DNA of 64,000 nt from Parerythrobacter_A sp963761775 (GTDB lineage: Bacteria > Pseudomonadota > Alphaproteobacteria > Sphingomonadales > Sphingomonadaceae), in NCBI GenBank assembly GCA_963761775.1, contig CAVXIF010000011.1:1131808-1195807 (forward strand). Reading direction: 5' to 3'. Position numbers and translations under genes: made by a program. The notes below the pieces were generated by a model. That model was given only the letters and a program-made list of their open reading frames with translations, searched no databases and was not told where the DNA came from. This document shows positions 49,176 to 58,525 of this stretch, piece after piece (positions within the stretch are counted from its first letter, which is position 1; every line of letters starts with the position of its first letter).

Positions 49176-50260
49176 CCGATCCGGCTGGCGCGCATCGCCA
49201 GCGTGGCGAGTGGCGGGGCGGTGTCGGCCAGCCTGGTCAGCATCGCCCCGCCGCGCGTTTTTTCCGCCACGGTCCATATCGCCTTGGCTGTCTTCACCGG
49301 ACGAAACGCCTGTCGTGCAAAGGCGCGCTGGTAGTGCGGCGCCGAATCTCCGCCACCCCGCACGTAATGCTGCACGGCGGCTTCGGCGCTGGCCAGCGCG
49401 ATGGCCATGCCCTCGCCTGCCAGCGAAGGGATAACCGCCGCCTGATCGCCGAGCCGAAACAGGCCGGGGGCGGTGTTTTGCGCAATCCAGCCATAAGGCA
49501 CCGAACCGATCGTGTCCGTCGCGATATCGACCGGTGCGAAGGTCATTCTTCTGCCGAACGCGGGATGCTCGTGCGCCAGTTCGGCCAGCAATGCCGCCGG
49601 GGTGCCGCCCGCCGCCGCCAATCGCGACTTGCGCAAGGCAAGGCACACATTGGCGGACGGATGTCCGTCGCGCTCTTCCTGCAAGACGATCCCGGCATAG
49701 CCACCTTTGAAGAAGTGCAGCTCGATGGTGTTGGCGAGCAGCGAGGTCAGTCCGGCACTGCCGGGAATACGAACGCGCAGCCCGAGCGCAGCGTCATCGC
49801 CCGCGCGAGGTCGGGGCAGGCCGCGCACATCGTATTTTCCGCTGGCAAGAAACAGGGCGTCGCTGCGCCAGTCTTGCGCATCACCCATTGCGACTCCGGG
49901 TTCGACAGACCGGACGCGGTCAATTGCCAAGGTCGCACCGGCTTCGACAGCCTGTGCCCGCATCGCGGTGTCGAGAGCATGGCGCGACAAGCCGTATCCC
50001 GCAGCGGGTAGCGTGTTGTGCGCCTCGCGCCCGCCGCCGAACAGCGCCAGCTTCGTCACGCGATGCGCGCCAAGCCCTGCTACATCCAGCCCGTTATCAC
50101 GCAGCCGCGCAACGGTACGCCAGCTCATGAACCCGCCACACAGCGCATCGCCAACCTCGGCATTCCGGTCCACCAGCACCGGCCTTTCGCCCGTCCGCGC
50201 CAGCAGCGTCGCGGCAAGGCAGCCCGCCGGACCCGCGCCGAGAACGACCGGCGCGCTCAC
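49172..50260 (-). CDS. FAD-dependent oxidoreductase, geranylgeranyl-reductase/hydroxylase-like
   Basis: 362 residues. GTG 50260 overlaps the methyltransferase stop (GTGA). The Rossmann FAD motif VVLGAGPAGCLAATLLARTG is at the N-terminus, and GLFRLGDQAAVIPSLAGEGM is the second FAD motif. In phenolic-lipid clusters a flavoprotein like this acts after the type III PKS and methyltransferase; the same order is present here. The last bases overlap the convergent azoreductase stop. Confidence 0.88.
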   Translation of the reverse strand: MSAPVVLGAGPAGCLAATLLARTGERPVLVDRNAEVGDALCGGFMSWRTVARLRDNGLDVAGLGAHRVTKLALFGGGREAHNTLPAAGYGLSRHALDTAMRAQAVEAGATLAIDRVRSVEPGVAMGDAQDWRSDALFLASGKYDVRGLPRPRAGDDAALGLRVRIPGSAGLTSLLANTIELHFFKGGYAGIVLQEERDGHPSANVCLALRKSRLAAAGGTPAALLAELAHEHPAFGRRMTFAPVDIATDTIGSVPYGWIAQNTAPGLFRLGDQAAVIPSLAGEGMAIALASAEAAVQHYVRGGGDSAPHYQRAFARQAFRPVKTAKAIWTVAEKTRGGAMLTRLADTAPPLATLAMRASRIG

Positions 50261-50944
50261 CGCAACCGCTCCACGCACAGGCGGAACGGAAACGCGCGAA
50301 ACACCCGCGCGTCCGCCACTCCGGCCTCGGCCAGCAGCGGCGCCCATTCCGCCGGACGATACGACCGCGCGATGGACATCCGCCCGTCATGCTTCACAAT
50401 TGGATGCCACCGCATCAGCGCCGCCAGCAGTGGATAGCCAGTATGGGCAAAGCCGTGGCGCAGCAGGTCGTTCACGAACCAGCCGACCCGCGCTTCGGCT
50501 TCCATGAAGCGGACGAAAGCGACCAGTTCGGCAGGTGTCATGTGATGCGCGACAAGGCTGGAGATAACGCAGTCCCACCCCTCCCCGGCAAGGTCGGCGT
50601 AGTCCCCGATGCGGATAGTCTATGACGCTATCGTCCCGTGTCGCATCGCGCGCAGCGGCGAGGCTGCGTTCGTTCAGGTCGATACCGACCAGTTCTACGG
50701 GAAGCCCGCGTTTCTCTGCCCAGCGTTCGATCCGTCGCAGCATGTCGCCATCGCCGAACCCGACATCGAGCAGGCGCAACGACTTGCGCGCACCCGCCGC
50801 CCGGTCGAGAAACGCGAGCGTCGGTCGATACGCCATCGTCAGCGCATTCACGCGCGCCAGATCGTGAACCACGGCGCGATAGGTGTCCGCGTCGAGGTCC
50901 GGCGCGTCCATCATCTCCTCGGCAATCAGGCGCTGTTCCAGCAT
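50257..50944 (-). pseudogene. SAM-dependent methyltransferase, frameshifted
   Basis: The SAM motif (LRLLDVGFGDGDMLRRIERW) and VELVGIDLNERSLAAAR lie in the first frame. The second frame carries the acceptor-side half (GDYADLAGEGWDCVISSLVA, HHMTPAELVAFVRFMEAEAR, FPFRLCVERL). The break is at about 50610-50625; dropping one C from TATCCGC rejoins them as IDYRIGDYADL. Rejoined length about 228 residues. Middle gene of the PKS operon, probably O- or C-methylating its aromatic product. Confidence 0.82.
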
Positions 50945-50950
50945 CCCGCC

Positions 50951-52006
50951 TCAGCCGTCCGTCCAGCCGAACCGCAGGCCTTCAACCGCCAGCCCTGGCC
51001 CGAAGGCCAGCGCAATTCCGCGCGCCGGCTGCGCTTTGTATTGACGCGCCAGCACGAACATCAGCGTGGCCGACGACATGTTGCCGCAATCGTGCAGCAC
51101 GGCGCGCGAAGCATGCAGGGCACTCGGCCACAGACCAAGCCCGCGTTCCACCGCGTCGAGGATCGACCGCCCGCCTGCATGCACCGCCCACGCCTTGATG
51201 TCGCGCACGTCGTCACCGCGCAAAATTGCGGCGCGGATATCGGGTTCGGCCAGCGCCGCCGCGATGCGCCCTGGCACTTCGCCAGACAAGTTGCATCTCG
51301 AAACCGTGGTCGGTAATGTCCCACCGGATCAAGCTCTTCGGACTGCTCCAGCGCCAGCGACAATCCCGCACCGAGCGACAGCCCCGACGCCCTCCGCTTC
51401 GACAATCGCCGCCGCCGCGCCGTCGCCGAATTGCGAGACGGCCATCAGCGGTTCGATGCCGTCATAGGCGCGGTGGTGCAGGCTGCTGAGTTCGACCGTG
51501 ACCACCAGCACGCGCGCCGCCGGGTCGGACCGCACAATGTGTCGCGCGGTACGCAGCGCGGTTACCGCAGCGTAGCACCCCATGAAGCCGATCAGCACCC
51601 GCTCGACATTCGCAGCCAGCCCCAGCCGCCGTGCCATAATCTGGTCGATGCCCGGCGCAACAAAGCCAGTGCAGCTGGCCACCACCAGATGCGTGACCCC
51701 GTCTATATCGGGCAGCTTGCCGATGGCCTGCAATGCCAGTTCCGGCGCATGTTCGGCATAGAGCTGCATGCGCGCAGCGGTGCCGGGCGGCGCATCGTCG
51801 TCGCCATAAAAGCCGCGCCCTTCGTTCAGCGCGGCATCCTGCGGCGCAAGCACGGACCAGCGATGCGCGATGCCGGAGCGTGCATCCATACGGTCATACA
51901 GCTTCGCCGTGCGCGTCCCCGCCACCCGCGCCCGCACCCAACGGCGAAAATCGTCCTGGTAATCGAGCGGGGGCAGCGCCGTGGCAAGCGCGGTAATGAC
52001 GGCCAT
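50951..52006 (-). pseudogene. Type III polyketide synthase (chalcone-synthase-like), frameshifted
   Basis: The thiolase-fold catalytic triad is complete: Cys112 in VVASCTGFVAPG, His in AWAVHAGGRS and Asn in HDCGNMSSATLMFVL. The first frame ends at about 51400; a middle frame carries GLSLGAGLSLALEQSEEL, and a third carries SGEVPGRIAAALAE to the end. Three extra bases (near 51405, 51330 and 51296) would restore EELIRWDITDHGFEMQLSGEVPG, exactly as the family reads. The product is likely an alkylpyrone or alkylresorcinol. First gene of the PKS-methyltransferase-flavoprotein set. Confidence 0.85.
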
Positions 52007-52016
52007 CTAAACGGAA

Positions 52017-54102
52017 CTACGCATCGGGCACGTTGCGGCGCAGCTCGTCCAGCCAGACATCCGCCACCGCATCGCTGGGTGCGCGCCAGTCTGCGCGCGG
52101 GCTTAGCGCGCCGCCGCTGCTGACCTTGGGGCCGTTGGGCATGGCGCTGCGCTTGAACTGGCTGAATGCGAAGAAACGTTCCACGAAAACCTCCAGCCAG
52201 CGGCGAATGTCGGCAAGATCGTAGACGTTCTTCGCGTCGTCGGGGAAATTCGGCGGCCAGTGCCCGTGATCCATATCGCACCAGGCATGATAGGCGAGAA
52301 ACGCGACGTGGCTTGGCTGATGCCCCCAGCGCATGGTATGGTGCAGGAAGAAATCATGCAGTTCGTAGGGGCCGATCCGGTCCTGCGTGCTTTGTATTTC
52401 GCCATCCTCGCCCGCAGGCACCAGCTCCGGACTGATTTCGGTGGCGACGATATCCTCCAGCACTGCGTCGCATGCCTTGTCGAACTGGTCGGTGCGGGTG
52501 CACCAGCGGATCAGGTACTGGATCAGTGTCTTGGGCACGCCGCCATTCACGTTGTAATGGCTCATCTGGTCGCCTACGCCATATGTGCACCAGCCAAGCG
52601 CCGTCTCGCTGAGATCGCCGGTACCGATCACCCAGCCGCCATGTTGCCCCGCCAGCCGGAACAGATAATCGGTACGCAGACCCGCCTGCACATTTTCGAA
52701 GGTCGTGTCGTAAACCGGTTCGCTGTTGCCGTCCTTGGCCGCAAACGGATGTCCGATATTCTCCAGCATCAGCCGCGCGGTCGGCGCGATGTCGATTTCT
52801 TCCGCCGTGACCTCGAAGGTCTCCATCAGGCGCAGCGCATTCGTTTTCGTGCGATCCGACGTGCCGAAGCCGGGCAGCGTGTAGCCACGGATTGTACTGC
52901 GCGGCAGGTCCAGCGTGTCGCAGGCCTTTGCCGCCACGATCAGCGCATGGGTGCTGTCCAGCCCGCCCGATATGCCGAGCACCAGCGACTTCGGGTTGGT
53001 CGCTTCAATCCGGCGAACCAGCCCCGCAACCTGGATGTTGAATGCCTCGTAGCAGTCCTCGTGCAGCTTGTGTTCGCGGTTGGGCACAAAGGGGAAACGG
53101 CGGATGGGGCGACGCAGACCGCGGTCCCCGCTTTCCGGCGCATGGTCGAACACCACGGTGCGATAGCTGTCTTCGGGGCGCCCTGCGCGCCTCGCACGCA
53201 TCGTTGAACGTCTGCATCCGCATCCGCTCGTTCAGGATGCGCTGGCAATCGACATCGACCACGCACAGCTCCGGCTTACGGTCGAACCGCACGCTTTCCA
53301 CCATCAGGTCGCCCAGTTCGTACACCATCCCCTGCCCGTCGAACGCCATGTCGGTGGTGCTTTCGCCGTGGCCGCTGGCGGAATATGCATAGGCGCACAC
53401 CGCGCGGCTCGATTGCGCCTTGCAGAGCAGGTGCCGGTCGTCGGACTTGCCGATGGTGATGTTGCTGGCGGACAGATTCAGCACAATAGTTGCACCTGCC
53501 AGCGCGGCGCGCGTTCCGGGCGGGTCGGGCGCCCAGAAATCCTCGCAGATTTCCATTCCGAAGGTGAAGCCGGGAATAGTCGGATGCGTAAAAATCAGGT
53601 CGGTCCCGAACGGCACTTCCTCGCCATTCACCGGTATCGCCAGATCGACGCAGCCGCGCCCGTGCGCAAACCACCGCTGCTCGTAGAACTCGCGATAGTT
53701 GGGCAGGAAGCTCTTGGGAATAACCCCCAGTATCTCGCCGCGCGCGATGGCGACGGCGCAATTGTAGATGCGCCCGTTCCGCCGCAGCGGCGCACCTACG
53801 GCCAGCACCACCGGTAAACCGGCGCTGGCCTTCGCAATCTCGGCAAGGCCAGCCTCCGCTGCATCGAGCAAGGCCGCCTGCATGTGCAGATCGTCCAGCG
53901 CGTAAGAGGAAACGCACAATTCCGGATAGAGCAGCAGGTCGACATTCTCCGACGCTGCCCGCTCCGCCTCGGAAATGATGCCCGAGACATTATAGGTAAC
54001 ATCCGCCGTGCGAACCTGCGGAGTACTGGTCGCGATACGTACGAAACCGTGGGTGTGCAGGTCGAAAAACGGGTGATCGGTCGCGCCTGTGGTCATATGC
54101 AA
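52017..54102 (-). pseudogene. nadE: Glutamine-dependent NAD+ synthetase, frameshifted
   Basis: Last step of NAD synthesis from deamido-NAD. The nitrilase-type glutaminase domain (1-~300) has the Glu-Lys-Cys triad (LLLYPELCVSSY, GVIPKSFLPNYREF, FGMEICEDFWAP). The synthetase domain has the PP-loop LVLGISGGLDSTHALIVAAK and VIGTGDLSETALGWCTYGVG. The domains lie in different frames; one base in the CCCC at about 53181-53184 explains this. Rejoined length about 690 residues, normal for the two-domain enzyme. Being essential, it is more likely a sequence error than a dead gene. Confidence 0.9.
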
Positions 54103-54120
54103 ACCATGCGCGCCCGAACC

Positions 54121-55122
54121 TTACCCCGCAAGCAATTCCTCGGCTGCCGGGGAGCTTTCCAGCAACGCGATCAGTCCGCGTTCCTCGCGGCTGAGCCATT
54201 GCGTGCTGCGCGGTAGCTGCAATCCTTCGCGCCACTTCTCCTGCCGCTCAACGAGGTCGATGACGGCCGGATGGATGTAGCTGCGCCGCGTGACGGCGGG
54301 GGTGTTGCCCAGATGCTCGGCGACGTCCTCCAGCACAGCCTTCATCGTCAGCCGCTCCTTCGCCTCCGCCAGCAAATCGTATCCCAGCACGCTGGCATGC
54401 CAGGTGCGGAAATTCTTGGCGGTGAAATCCTCGCCCATCGTTTCACGCAGATAGTCGTTCACGTCTCCGGACTCGACAGGATGCACCTCGCCATCCTCGT
54501 CAACATATTTGAACACGCGCTGCCCCGGCAGATCGTCCATCGCACTAACGGCTTCGGCCAAGGCGCCATCGGTCAGCTCGATGTCCTGCTGTTGCCCCGA
54601 TTTACCGCGAAAACGGATGTGCAATTTGCGTCCGGTCACGTCCAAGTGGCGCTGGCGCAAAGTGGTCGCGCCGAAGCTCTTGTTCCGCTTGGCATAGCCC
54701 TCGTTGCCGATCCGTACCGCCCCCAGATCGAGCAGCCGCACCACGCTGGCAATCGCCGCCTCGCGCGTGAGGGTTTGTGCATCCAGATCGCTTTCGACCC
54801 GCTTGCGCACCAGTGGCAGCAGCTTGCCGAAGGCTAGACATCCATCGAACTTCTCACCCTCGCGCATGGCACGGAAATCGGGGTGATACCGGTATTGTTT
54901 GCGCCCGGCATCGTCGTAGCCCGTGGCAAGGATGTGGCCATTGGGCGCCGGGCAGAACCACGCATCGCGATAGGCGGGCGGCAGGGCGATGGCGTTGAGG
55001 CGGCGTTTCTCCGCGCGGTCGCCGATCAGCACACCTTCGGGATCGTAATAGGCAAAGCCGCGTCCCGCCCCCTTGCGCGTGATGCCGGGTAGCGCGTCGT
55101 CGATGTAGATCAGCTTTTCCAT
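54121..55122 (-). CDS. DNA topoisomerase IB (poxvirus-like)
   Basis: 333 residues from MEKLIYIDDALPGITRKGAG. The N-terminal domain contains FDGCLAFGKLLPLVRKRVES. The catalytic part has RIGNEGYAKRNKSFGATTLR, HIRFRGKSGQQQDIEL, KNFRTWHASVLGYDLL (active-site Arg/His) and Tyr282 in RRSYIHPAVIDL. Relaxes supercoils by single-strand passage. A much longer in-frame extension upstream is rejected because it runs antisense to the yghU gene. Confidence 0.94.
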   Translation of the reverse strand: MEKLIYIDDALPGITRKGAGRGFAYYDPEGVLIGDRAEKRRLNAIALPPAYRDAWFCPAPNGHILATGYDDAGRKQYRYHPDFRAMREGEKFDGCLAFGKLLPLVRKRVESDLDAQTLTREAAIASVVRLLDLGAVRIGNEGYAKRNKSFGATTLRQRHLDVTGRKLHIRFRGKSGQQQDIELTDGALAEAVSAMDDLPGQRVFKYVDEDGEVHPVESGDVNDYLRETMGEDFTAKNFRTWHASVLGYDLLAEAKERLTMKAVLEDVAEHLGNTPAVTRRSYIHPAVIDLVERQEKWREGLQLPRSTQWLSREERGLIALLESSPAAEELLAG

Positions 55123-55242
55123 GCTCCGGATAAATGCGCTATACTGCGATAGGCTCCCGCCATGTCGCACGGCATAACTTATGTAACAAAGTGGCGGGTG
55201 CGTGCGTAGGGTAGGAAAACCCCAAGTTTCAGGAGCCATGGC

Positions 55243-56115
55243 ATGACCGACGTTACCTACACCCCGCCCGAAATCTGGACCCACGACGCGGAAAATGGCG
55301 GGCGGTTCGCCAATATCAACCGCCCCACCGCCGGCGCGCGGGAGGACAAGGCGCTGCCGCAGGGCGACCATCCATTCCAGCTTTATTCCCTGGCGACGCC
55401 CAATGGCGTGAAAGCATCCGTCATGCTGGAGGAGCTGCTGGAAGCAGGGCATTCCAGTGCCGAATACGACGCCTGGACCGTCAATATCGGCGAGGGCGAA
55501 CAGTTCACCAGCGGCTTTGTCGGCGTAAATCCCAATTCCAAGATTCCGGCCCTGTACGATAATAGCGGAACGAAGCCTGTCCGGCTGTTCGAATCGGGAG
55601 GCATCATCCTGCACCTGGCCGAAAAGTTCGGAGCCTTTTTGCCGACCGACGACACCCGTGCGGAAGTCCTGAGCTGGCTGTTCTGGCAAGTCGGCAGCGC
55701 GCCTTTCATCGGCGGCGGATTCGGTCATTTCTACGCCTATGCGCCAGAGAAATACGAATACCCGATCAATCGCTACGCGATGGAAACGAAGCGACTGTTC
55801 GATGTAGCGGACCAGCGGCTTGCCGAGGCACAATATCTTGGCGGCGCTGATTACACCGTGGCCGACATCGCCACCTTCCCATGGCTGGCCCCGTTCGTGA
55901 TGGGCAATATCTACGATGGTGCAAAGACGTTCCTGTCGATCCACGAATACGAAAATGTCGCGCGCTGGGTTCATGAAATCGCCGCCCGTCCTGCCGTCCA
56001 GCGTGGCCGCATCGTCACCAAGGTCTGGGGCGAGGAAAACACGCAATTGCGCGAGCGCCATTCCGCTGCCGACTTCGACGGAAAAGACCTGACAAGTTGG
56101 GCGAAACCGGAATAG
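55243..56115 (+). CDS. yghU: Glutathione-dependent disulfide-bond oxidoreductase (YghU-type GST)
   Basis: 290 residues, the Nu-class GST size. FQLYSLATPNGVKASVMLEE and GVNPNSKIPALYDNSGTKPV form the glutathione-binding domain, with LFESGGIILHLAEKFGAFLP following. The helical domain has EAQYLGGADYTVADIATFPW. It reduces disulfides using two glutathione molecules. Preceded by AGGAGCC near 55229; the tRNA-Gln gene follows 65 bases downstream. Confidence 0.95.
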   Translation: MTDVTYTPPEIWTHDAENGGRFANINRPTAGAREDKALPQGDHPFQLYSLATPNGVKASVMLEELLEAGHSSAEYDAWTVNIGEGEQFTSGFVGVNPNSKIPALYDNSGTKPVRLFESGGIILHLAEKFGAFLPTDDTRAEVLSWLFWQVGSAPFIGGGFGHFYAYAPEKYEYPINRYAMETKRLFDVADQRLAEAQYLGGADYTVADIATFPWLAPFVMGNIYDGAKTFLSIHEYENVARWVHEIAARPAVQRGRIVTKVWGEENTQLRERHSAADFDGKDLTSWAKPE

Positions 56116-56179
56116 CCGCCGAACCTTCCAGCACCCCCTTCCCTTCGCAGCGCGAGCCGTTATAGACGGCACCCGCTGC

Positions 56180-56254
56180 TGGGGCGTGGCCAAGTGGTAA
56201 GGCACCGGTTTTTGGTATCGGCATTCGCAGGTTCGATCCCTGCCGCCCCAGCCA
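56180..56254 (+). tRNA. tRNA-Gln (anticodon TTG)
   Basis: Acceptor stem TGGGGCG/CGCCCCA, D arm with GGCCAAGTGGTAAGGC, anticodon stem CCGGT/ATCGG around loop TTTTGGT (anticodon TTG), T arm CAGGTTCGATCCCTG, discriminator G and encoded CCA (56252-56254). The only tRNA gene in the window and the integration site of the island that follows. Confidence 0.95.
56229..56254 (+). other. Presumed attachment site (attL) in the tRNA-Gln 3' end
   Basis: A tyrosine recombinase gene starts 136 bases after the tRNA and foreign genes follow, the usual layout when an element integrates into a tRNA 3' end and restores it. The matching direct repeat at the other end of the island was not found within the window, so the far end must lie beyond 64000. 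Confidence 0.45.
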
Positions 56255-56389
56255 ACAGTGGTTCAGACAACGCAATTCTGTGGATCTGCGCTGTCTGAAC
56301 CGCTGAATGTCCCAGTTGTCCCCAGAGACTGTCCCAACCAGCTGTCCCTATGGCAGGGCGCGGCAGCAGACCTGCAAGGCGTCTGCATA

Positions 56390-58387
56390 ATGGCCCGAAC
56401 AGCCGTCCAGAACATCAAACGTCGCGGCGCCGTATACTGGTGGCGCAGAAAAATTTCGCTCGCCCGTTTGGGTTTTTTCTCAAACCGACCCATAAGCTGT
56501 GAGTTCAGTCTTCTCACCAAGGAGCTGGACAGCGCTCGCGGACGTGCCGCGGCGATGACCGCTTATAGTGAGAGCCTGAGAATGAGCTTCAGAGATAACG
56601 TCGCCCGGCACGGCCTGGACGAACAGACCATCAGCACGATCTTCGTCGAAGAGGTACGCAGCTATCGCAACGAGTTAGTGCATCTCGAAGCAGCATGGAA
56701 GGCTCACCCGTTCTGGAGCAGCCTGTCGAACCGTGATGATGACCTCGCCATCTTTCAAGCGCTCTGGGAAGGAATTGCAGACCAAGGGCTTGGCGTGCCA
56801 CGCGACTGGAACTTCGTCGAAAAACATTTCGCACAGTTCGATACCGAAATGCAAAGCAACATTCGCGCATTGCTCAGGAACCACAATGACCTTCCGGAAT
56901 CTCTCAGACTCTCCGCCCAACAGCGCCTGGCGCAAGCCGGTGCGACAAGTAACGCGGTAAGCATCCCCGTTGCGGTGGATGTAATCGCCAAGGCAAGAGC
57001 CGAAGCTTCACGCCGTGTACGAGAAAACAGCGATTTCGACGATCTGGCCAAATTCGCTTCCCTCGCCACCTCTTTCGCGCATGCGATAGCGCCAGCTTCC
57101 CAGACGTTTTCTACTACCCCTGACACTGGCACAAAACCACGCCTACCTGACGCCTCACTCGACGAGGAACAGGGGCGCCTCGCAGCGATGACGCCAACAG
57201 AATTTGCAGAAGTCTTTATCGGCGAACGGTTCAGCGGGTTGGAGCATCGCACCGGAAATAAGCGGAAGAAGGCGATCGTGCAGGATTCCACATTAAGGGA
57301 TATTCGATGGATCGCCTTACTGGTGGAAAAGTCTTTGCCGCCTGGAATGCCATTCGCGAACGTAACGCCTGATGACGTTAAGTCTCTGGACGGATGGTTC
57401 GGCCGACTTCCGGTGACCATCGGTAAATCCCCGAAGGACAGAGACCCGTCGACGACCTTCGAGATGATCGAAGAGTGCGCGCTGGCCCGCCTCGACGAGG
57501 GCGTTCTCGACCCCGATCAAATCGGGCTAAGCGTCAATACCAGCAACAAACACTGGCAGAACTTTGCAAGGCTGCATGAATACCTGCGGTCGCGTGTACC
57601 CAGTGTCGAGCCGGTTCCAGTCAGCGTTTATATTACCGCAGAGGATAAAGCAGCCCATGAAGGGCGGGCGAAATACACCGTCGAACAGGGTGTGGCCATC
57701 TTCAACCTGCCGCCATGGACTGGCTGCGTGGGTCTGGCTGACAGATTGGAAGCCGGGAGGGAAATCATTCACGATGCGCTTTTCTTCGTCCTGCTCCTGG
57801 TTTGGTATACTGGCGCGCGGAGAGAGGAGATTTGCAAGCTGAGACTCGATGACATCCAACGCAATGAGATTGATTTCATCTACATCAGGAAAACGGAAAC
57901 GGGCCGTGTGAAGACCGTAAGTTCAACGCGTAAAGTCCCACTTCACAGTGAGCTTTTGCGTCTGGGTTTTGTTCATTACGTCGAAGCGATGAGGCTTGCT
58001 GGGGAAACGCTGCTCTTTCCGGAAATGTATCCAGCGGAAGGCACAAAGCGTTCTATTGGCGATGTTTTCTACAAGATCTGGTGGATGAATATTCGTCCAT
58101 TCGTGCCGGATCTCAAGCGTGGGCAAGCCATGCACGCGGCGCGTCATACGGTCTCCGATGCGCTGAAACAGGCTGGCGTAGCTCTTGAGGAACGTAATGA
58201 TGTGCTGGGTCATAGCCAGACCGAACTGGGAGAAGGTGCTTCGACCTATTCTGAACCAGTTATTCTTAAGCGTATGCAGACGATGGTGGAAAAAATACCG
58301 AACGTCACTGAACACTTGAACGACGTAACCAAAATCACCCTCCTGCCAGCCGAACAGCGTGCAGCCCGCCCTTCACGGCGTAAATAA
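56390..58387 (+). CDS. Large tyrosine recombinase/integrase of a genomic island
   Basis: 665 residues from MARTAVQNIKRRGAVYWWRR, an N-terminus typical of DUF6538-type integrases. Residues ~30-300 form a long helical DNA-binding part. The catalytic domain (about 430-640) has the first Arg in WYTGARREEICKLRLDDI, the HxxR box in MHAARHTVSDALKQAG, the second His in VLGHSQTELGEG and the nucleophile Tyr in STYSEPVILKR. An in-frame extension upstream to 56258 overlaps nothing conserved. Base composition is AT-richer than the core genes. Confidence 0.93.
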   Translation: MARTAVQNIKRRGAVYWWRRKISLARLGFFSNRPISCEFSLLTKELDSARGRAAAMTAYSESLRMSFRDNVARHGLDEQTISTIFVEEVRSYRNELVHLEAAWKAHPFWSSLSNRDDDLAIFQALWEGIADQGLGVPRDWNFVEKHFAQFDTEMQSNIRALLRNHNDLPESLRLSAQQRLAQAGATSNAVSIPVAVDVIAKARAEASRRVRENSDFDDLAKFASLATSFAHAIAPASQTFSTTPDTGTKPRLPDASLDEEQGRLAAMTPTEFAEVFIGERFSGLEHRTGNKRKKAIVQDSTLRDIRWIALLVEKSLPPGMPFANVTPDDVKSLDGWFGRLPVTIGKSPKDRDPSTTFEMIEECALARLDEGVLDPDQIGLSVNTSNKHWQNFARLHEYLRSRVPSVEPVPVSVYITAEDKAAHEGRAKYTVEQGVAIFNLPPWTGCVGLADRLEAGREIIHDALFFVLLLVWYTGARREEICKLRLDDIQRNEIDFIYIRKTETGRVKTVSSTRKVPLHSELLRLGFVHYVEAMRLAGETLLFPEMYPAEGTKRSIGDVFYKIWWMNIRPFVPDLKRGQAMHAARHTVSDALKQAGVALEERNDVLGHSQTELGEGASTYSEPVILKRMQTMVEKIPNVTEHLNDVTKITLLPAEQRAARPSRRK

Positions 58388-58525
58388 TGTTGGCGGCTAT
58401 GCGCCCCATTTCGGCCGTTCGAGTCATCGGTATCTTTTCCTGGAAGCTGTCGTTCGTTCAGAATAGCGGCGATGGCAGCGTGGCGCCCTCACACAGGCAC
58501 TAGTCCGAAATCTAACAACGATCTC

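Noticed and set aside
54121..56205. Topoisomerase frame extended to about 694 codons
   Set aside because: The extension beyond 55122 is antisense to the well-defined YghU GST, and topoisomerase IB homology begins at MEKLIYIDD.
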